The position numbers and the translations under genes were made by a program. The notes under the pieces were generated by a model. That model was not told where the DNA came from. It was given only the letters and a program-made list of their open reading frames with translations, and did not search any database. Source: Candidatus Colimorpha onthohippi (GTDB taxonomy: Bacteria > Bacteroidota > Bacteroidia > Bacteroidales > P3). Taken from it: a stretch of DNA of 8,501 nt. This document shows, one piece after another, positions 5,730-8,501 of this stretch (the stretch's first letter is position 1; each line of letters starts with the position of its first letter). The stretch covers positions 1 to 8,501 of the forward strand of contig JAGHVA010000064.1 in NCBI GenBank assembly GCA_018064565.1. Reading direction: 5' to 3'.

Positions 5730-7793
5730 ATGAATATCAACGAAACAATCGTCAGGCTCCTGAAAGATGGTAATAATGTAGATATCAACGGGCTTGGTAC
5801 CTTTTCGACAACATTGGAGCCAGCTCACCACGACCAAAGTACGGGTACATTCTACCCTGACCAACTGCGGGTCGTATTCTTGCAGGGCAATGCTAAACCC
5901 GATGCAGAAAGCAACACTTTGGTAATAGAAGATATTGCTAAAAACGAATGTGTTGACAACAACATTGCCACCTTGATGTGGAAAAATATTGTTGACGCCA
6001 TCATACAAAAACTAAACAAAGACGGTGTTTGGGATATTGAGGGTCTGGGCACTCTTGTTCGCTGCGCAGACGGTTATGCTTTCAACGCCAATACAATATC
6101 AAATTTCGGCAACGAAAGTCTTCAGCCTATCAAAAACGTAACCACCTACGACACTCCATCCAACGAGGATCCTTTTGCCGTATTCGACCAGCCTTTTCAA
6201 CAAGATCCTCAACCCGAGAGCCAAGAAGTATCAAATGCCGAGGATACTCCCCAATCAGACAATTCTGCACCCGATATGGCAGTAGCAACCGATATCAACG
6301 CAGATAATACACCCGACAGCCAACAGGCACCAACGGACGAATCGGACGCAACAACGACAAACAATCAGGAAGAGCAAGTGGAGCAGGCCCAATTGTCAGA
6401 ACAAGATGTTGTGGCTGAAAACCCTATGTTGCAACAGCCTGAAACCGAAGTCTCCGACAGTCTCGACGAGTCAAGTACGGACAACGAGGCTATGTCTTCT
6501 AATATTGCGACAGACATCGATGAAACACTCGATACGCTCGACAGCATTCCAACCTCAACGCCTACCGACAATAAACGCAAAAAGGGCAAACACACTGGGT
6601 TATGGATTTTAATCGCTGTCATCTTGTTGTTATGCGGTGCCTTCGCTTATTTCTATTTTGCATACTGCCCCAATCATGGTGGTAACATCAACAGCGGTTT
6701 TGCGTCGCTCAAAAATAGCGTAGCCAGCATCATCCGCGGTGAAGGAAGCGAGATCGCAGAACCTGAAACAGCCGACTCTATCGATGCCGAAGAATTGACC
6801 GAATCGGTCTTGGCTACAGACAATACCGACAATGAGTCAACTTCCGCTGAAACCGAGTTAGAAGACATTGAGTCGTTAACCAACACAACACCCGACGAGG
6901 TTGAGACAGTGGCAGAAGCTACGACAGAAATATCGACAGAGGCAGACAACCCGAATACCGAAGAGGTGGCTCAGCTCTCAGCCGAAACATCCGAACCCCA
7001 AGAAGAGGTTACCGAAATCAAAAATACCTCTCAGTTAGAATCGGAGGAGGCGCCTAATAATGAATTTTATGTAGCCGACTACTGCTTGATGTTCACCACA
7101 AACACCGATCTCATTGATTTTGAGCCATCCGATATTCAACGGGATGTTCGCAAAGTAAACAAAAATCTGGCTGAATATATTGGTCGCTTTTTGGCTGCCC
7201 GCAACTACACCAACGCTCAGAGTTTATTCATCTCTCGTATTGACAAATATGCGCAGATGCGTTTTGCCGAACTGTATAATACCGATACATTCAGTGTTGC
7301 AAGGCTATTCCCAGACGACAACGACTATGTTAGAGACTACCTATATGACGGATTAAAAAAGCGCAAAGAACATCAGTCTATAATCGCTGTCCAGTCAGAG
7401 TTGATGGACTATGCCATGCTGGACGAAATGTTGAAGACTATGATCAACGAGCTCAGCATACAACCCGATGCGCCTAAGCCCGCTCCTGTTGACCCAGCCG
7501 CCGCCTATCGTACAAAACCAATAACCTTTACGCAAGCAGCGAAACCTATTGCAACTTTCGCAAAAAAATCAAAGCAAGGATTCGATGTCATCGCAGGTTT
7601 CTACACCAATCAGAATTCAGCCAACCGTATGGCTTCCATACTTAAACGTCAAGGTTGCGACGCCTATATCATCGACAAGCAGGGTCTATACTACGTAAGT
7701 ATGGGCAGTGCTCCATCACAAACGGCTGCGGAGGCTTTGTATAAGCATATCAAGAGTTGGTATGATGGCGACATCGTTATTCGCAAGCTCTAA
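5730..7793 (+). CDS. Inner-membrane protein with two HU-like domains and a SPOR domain
   Basis: This 687-residue protein has a composite layout known in Bacteroidota. Residues 1-55 resemble the first CCDC81-type bacterial HU domain (GLGTF at 21-25, TGTFYP at 38-43). Residues about 78-125 resemble the second (GLGTL at 105-109). HU folds usually bind DNA, though this subgroup may not bend it as HU does. An acidic Ser/Thr/Asn/Gln-rich linker runs to about 275. A basic patch (KRKKGKH) precedes one membrane segment at about 291-312, so the HU side should be cytoplasmic. A second acidic linker extends to about 444. Residues about 445-585 form a mainly helical, unnamed region (starting near FYVADYCLMF). 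Residues 615-687 are a SPOR domain (GFDVIAGFYTNQNSANRMA), a fold that binds denuded peptidoglycan at division sites. A link between nucleoid and division-site wall is inference. It follows kdsB by 25 bases and precedes trmB by 62. Confidence 0.88.
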   Translation: MNINETIVRLLKDGNNVDINGLGTFSTTLEPAHHDQSTGTFYPDQLRVVFLQGNAKPDAESNTLVIEDIAKNECVDNNIATLMWKNIVDAIIQKLNKDGVWDIEGLGTLVRCADGYAFNANTISNFGNESLQPIKNVTTYDTPSNEDPFAVFDQPFQQDPQPESQEVSNAEDTPQSDNSAPDMAVATDINADNTPDSQQAPTDESDATTTNNQEEQVEQAQLSEQDVVAENPMLQQPETEVSDSLDESSTDNEAMSSNIATDIDETLDTLDSIPTSTPTDNKRKKGKHTGLWILIAVILLLCGAFAYFYFAYCPNHGGNINSGFASLKNSVASIIRGEGSEIAEPETADSIDAEELTESVLATDNTDNESTSAETELEDIESLTNTTPDEVETVAEATTEISTEADNPNTEEVAQLSAETSEPQEEVTEIKNTSQLESEEAPNNEFYVADYCLMFTTNTDLIDFEPSDIQRDVRKVNKNLAEYIGRFLAARNYTNAQSLFISRIDKYAQMRFAELYNTDTFSVARLFPDDNDYVRDYLYDGLKKRKEHQSIIAVQSELMDYAMLDEMLKTMINELSIQPDAPKPAPVDPAAAYRTKPITFTQAAKPIATFAKKSKQGFDVIAGFYTNQNSANRMASILKRQGCDAYIIDKQGLYYVSMGSAPSQTAAEALYKHIKSWYDGDIVIRKL

Positions 7794-7855
7794 CCAACCT
7801 GCCACTCTGCAAGGATAAGGAATAACTTCTACCTATAACGCTACTCCCCATTATA

Positions 7856-8501
7856 ATGGCACATCATAAATTACAGCGATTCGCCGAAAACCTCACCTTC
7901 TCCAACTTGTTTCAGGTATCGTACGAGATGTTGCAAGAAGAAGGGTTCGCACTCAAGGGCAAATGGTGCGAACACTTTGGCAACAACAACCCGATTGTGT
8001 TGGAATTAGGGTGTGGAAAAGGCGATTACACCGTAGCGCTGGCTCGCATCCATCCCGACCGAAACTACATCGGGGTAGATATCAAAGGTGCCCGATTGTG
8101 GCGCGGTGCCAAGACTGCTACCGAAGAGGAGATGGGCAACGTGGCGTTTATCCGTACACGGATTGAACTTATCGAACAGTTTTTTGCTCCCGACGAGGTG
8201 AGCGAGATTTGGATTACATTCCCCGACCCTCAGCCCAAAAAGCCGCTTAAGCGACTTACCAACCCTCGTTTTTTGGATCGCTATCGTCAGTTTTTGAGAC
8301 CCGATGGCATTATGCACCTCAAGACCGACTCTCAGGAGTTGTATCAATACACACTTCATGAGGTGCTTGAAGCCAACGGTTTCCCAGTCGCCTATCACAC
8401 CGACAATCTATACGAGTCGGACTGTAACGATGAGGCAAAGCTGACACAAACTTTTTACGAAAAAATCTGGCTCGCTGAGGGCAAACCAATTACCTATATC
8501 C
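7856..8501 (+). CDS. trmB: tRNA (guanine-N7-)-methyltransferase (3' partial)
   Basis: TrmB uses S-adenosylmethionine to methylate N7 of G46 in the variable loop of tRNAs, in the cytoplasm. The frame starts at ATG 7856 and stays open through the right edge, giving 215 residues. The family is around 240 residues, so probably only a short C-terminal piece is missing. Motifs in order: the SAM-binding glycine loop ELGCGKG (50-56), GVDIKGARLWRGA (73-85), the family signature TFPDPQPKKPLKRL (121-134), HLKTD (154-158), and TQTFYEKIW (197-205), which matches the conserved Thr-x-aromatic-Glu segment near the C-terminus. Gln at 126 replaces the Trp of the E. coli-type FPDPWPKK. It lies 62 bases after the HU/SPOR gene with no terminator or clear promoter between, so read-through from that operon is plausible. 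Confidence 0.94.
   Translation, partial: MAHHKLQRFAENLTFSNLFQVSYEMLQEEGFALKGKWCEHFGNNNPIVLELGCGKGDYTVALARIHPDRNYIGVDIKGARLWRGAKTATEEEMGNVAFIRTRIELIEQFFAPDEVSEIWITFPDPQPKKPLKRLTNPRFLDRYRQFLRPDGIMHLKTDSQELYQYTLHEVLEANGFPVAYHTDNLYESDCNDEAKLTQTFYEKIWLAEGKPITYI

Noticed and set aside
5730..6130. HU domains as evidence for a mobile element or integrated phage
   Set aside because: The HU units belong to a chromosomal Bacteroidota membrane protein with a SPOR domain, flanked by housekeeping genes, and no integrase, transposase or terminal repeats are present.
8006..8398. A 130-codon open frame on the minus strand opposite trmB
   Set aside because: The plus strand clearly encodes TrmB motifs across the same bases. 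The antisense translation shows no domain.

Overview
The window looks like an ordinary chromosomal stretch from a member of the Bacteroidota, most likely the order Bacteroidales. Several signs agree. None of the start codons has a Shine-Dalgarno sequence. The divergent intergenic region carries -7 boxes of the TAnnTTTG type. Two proteins have architectures typical of this phylum: paired CCDC81-type HU domains with a SPOR domain, and an anti-sigma-like N-terminus joined to a TPR C-terminus. The phosphohexomutase is also of the type found in this phylum. I see no mobile element, tRNA, rRNA, CRISPR array or phage gene. No gap without a gene exceeds about 270 bases.

Left part (1-2610, plus strand). 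The 3' part of an envelope protein with a PPC-like beta domain, a CRD-like beta domain and a C-terminal OmpA-like domain is cut by the window edge. A probable intrinsic terminator follows it. Next is a single-pass membrane protein with an anti-sigma-like N-terminus, a long polar linker and a short C-terminal TPR-like domain. A strong bidirectional terminator at 2568-2606 separates it from the convergent glmM gene.

Middle (2632-4285). A phosphoglucosamine mutase of the alpha-D-phosphohexomutase superfamily is on the minus strand. It diverges from the genes on its right across a 268-base regulatory region. That region holds a good promoter for glmM, a leader hairpin at the predicted 5' end of the glmM RNA, two copies of the palindrome CAATATTG, and a -7 box facing right.

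Right part (4286-8501, plus strand). Four closely spaced genes form a likely operon: a deoxynucleoside kinase, kdsB (CMP-KDO synthetase), a large inner-membrane protein with two HU domains and a SPOR domain, and trmB (tRNA m7G46 methyltransferase, cut by the right edge). The gaps are 30, 25 and 62 bases, with no terminator between them.

The genes mostly serve housekeeping of nucleotides and the envelope: GlcNAc-1-P precursor supply (GlmM), KDO activation for lipopolysaccharide (KdsB), deoxynucleotide salvage, and tRNA modification. The most unusual item is the HU-HU-TM-SPOR protein, whose domains would place a DNA-binding-type fold in the cytoplasm and a peptidoglycan-binding fold in the periplasm on one chain. 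I found no strong evidence for a wholly new system.
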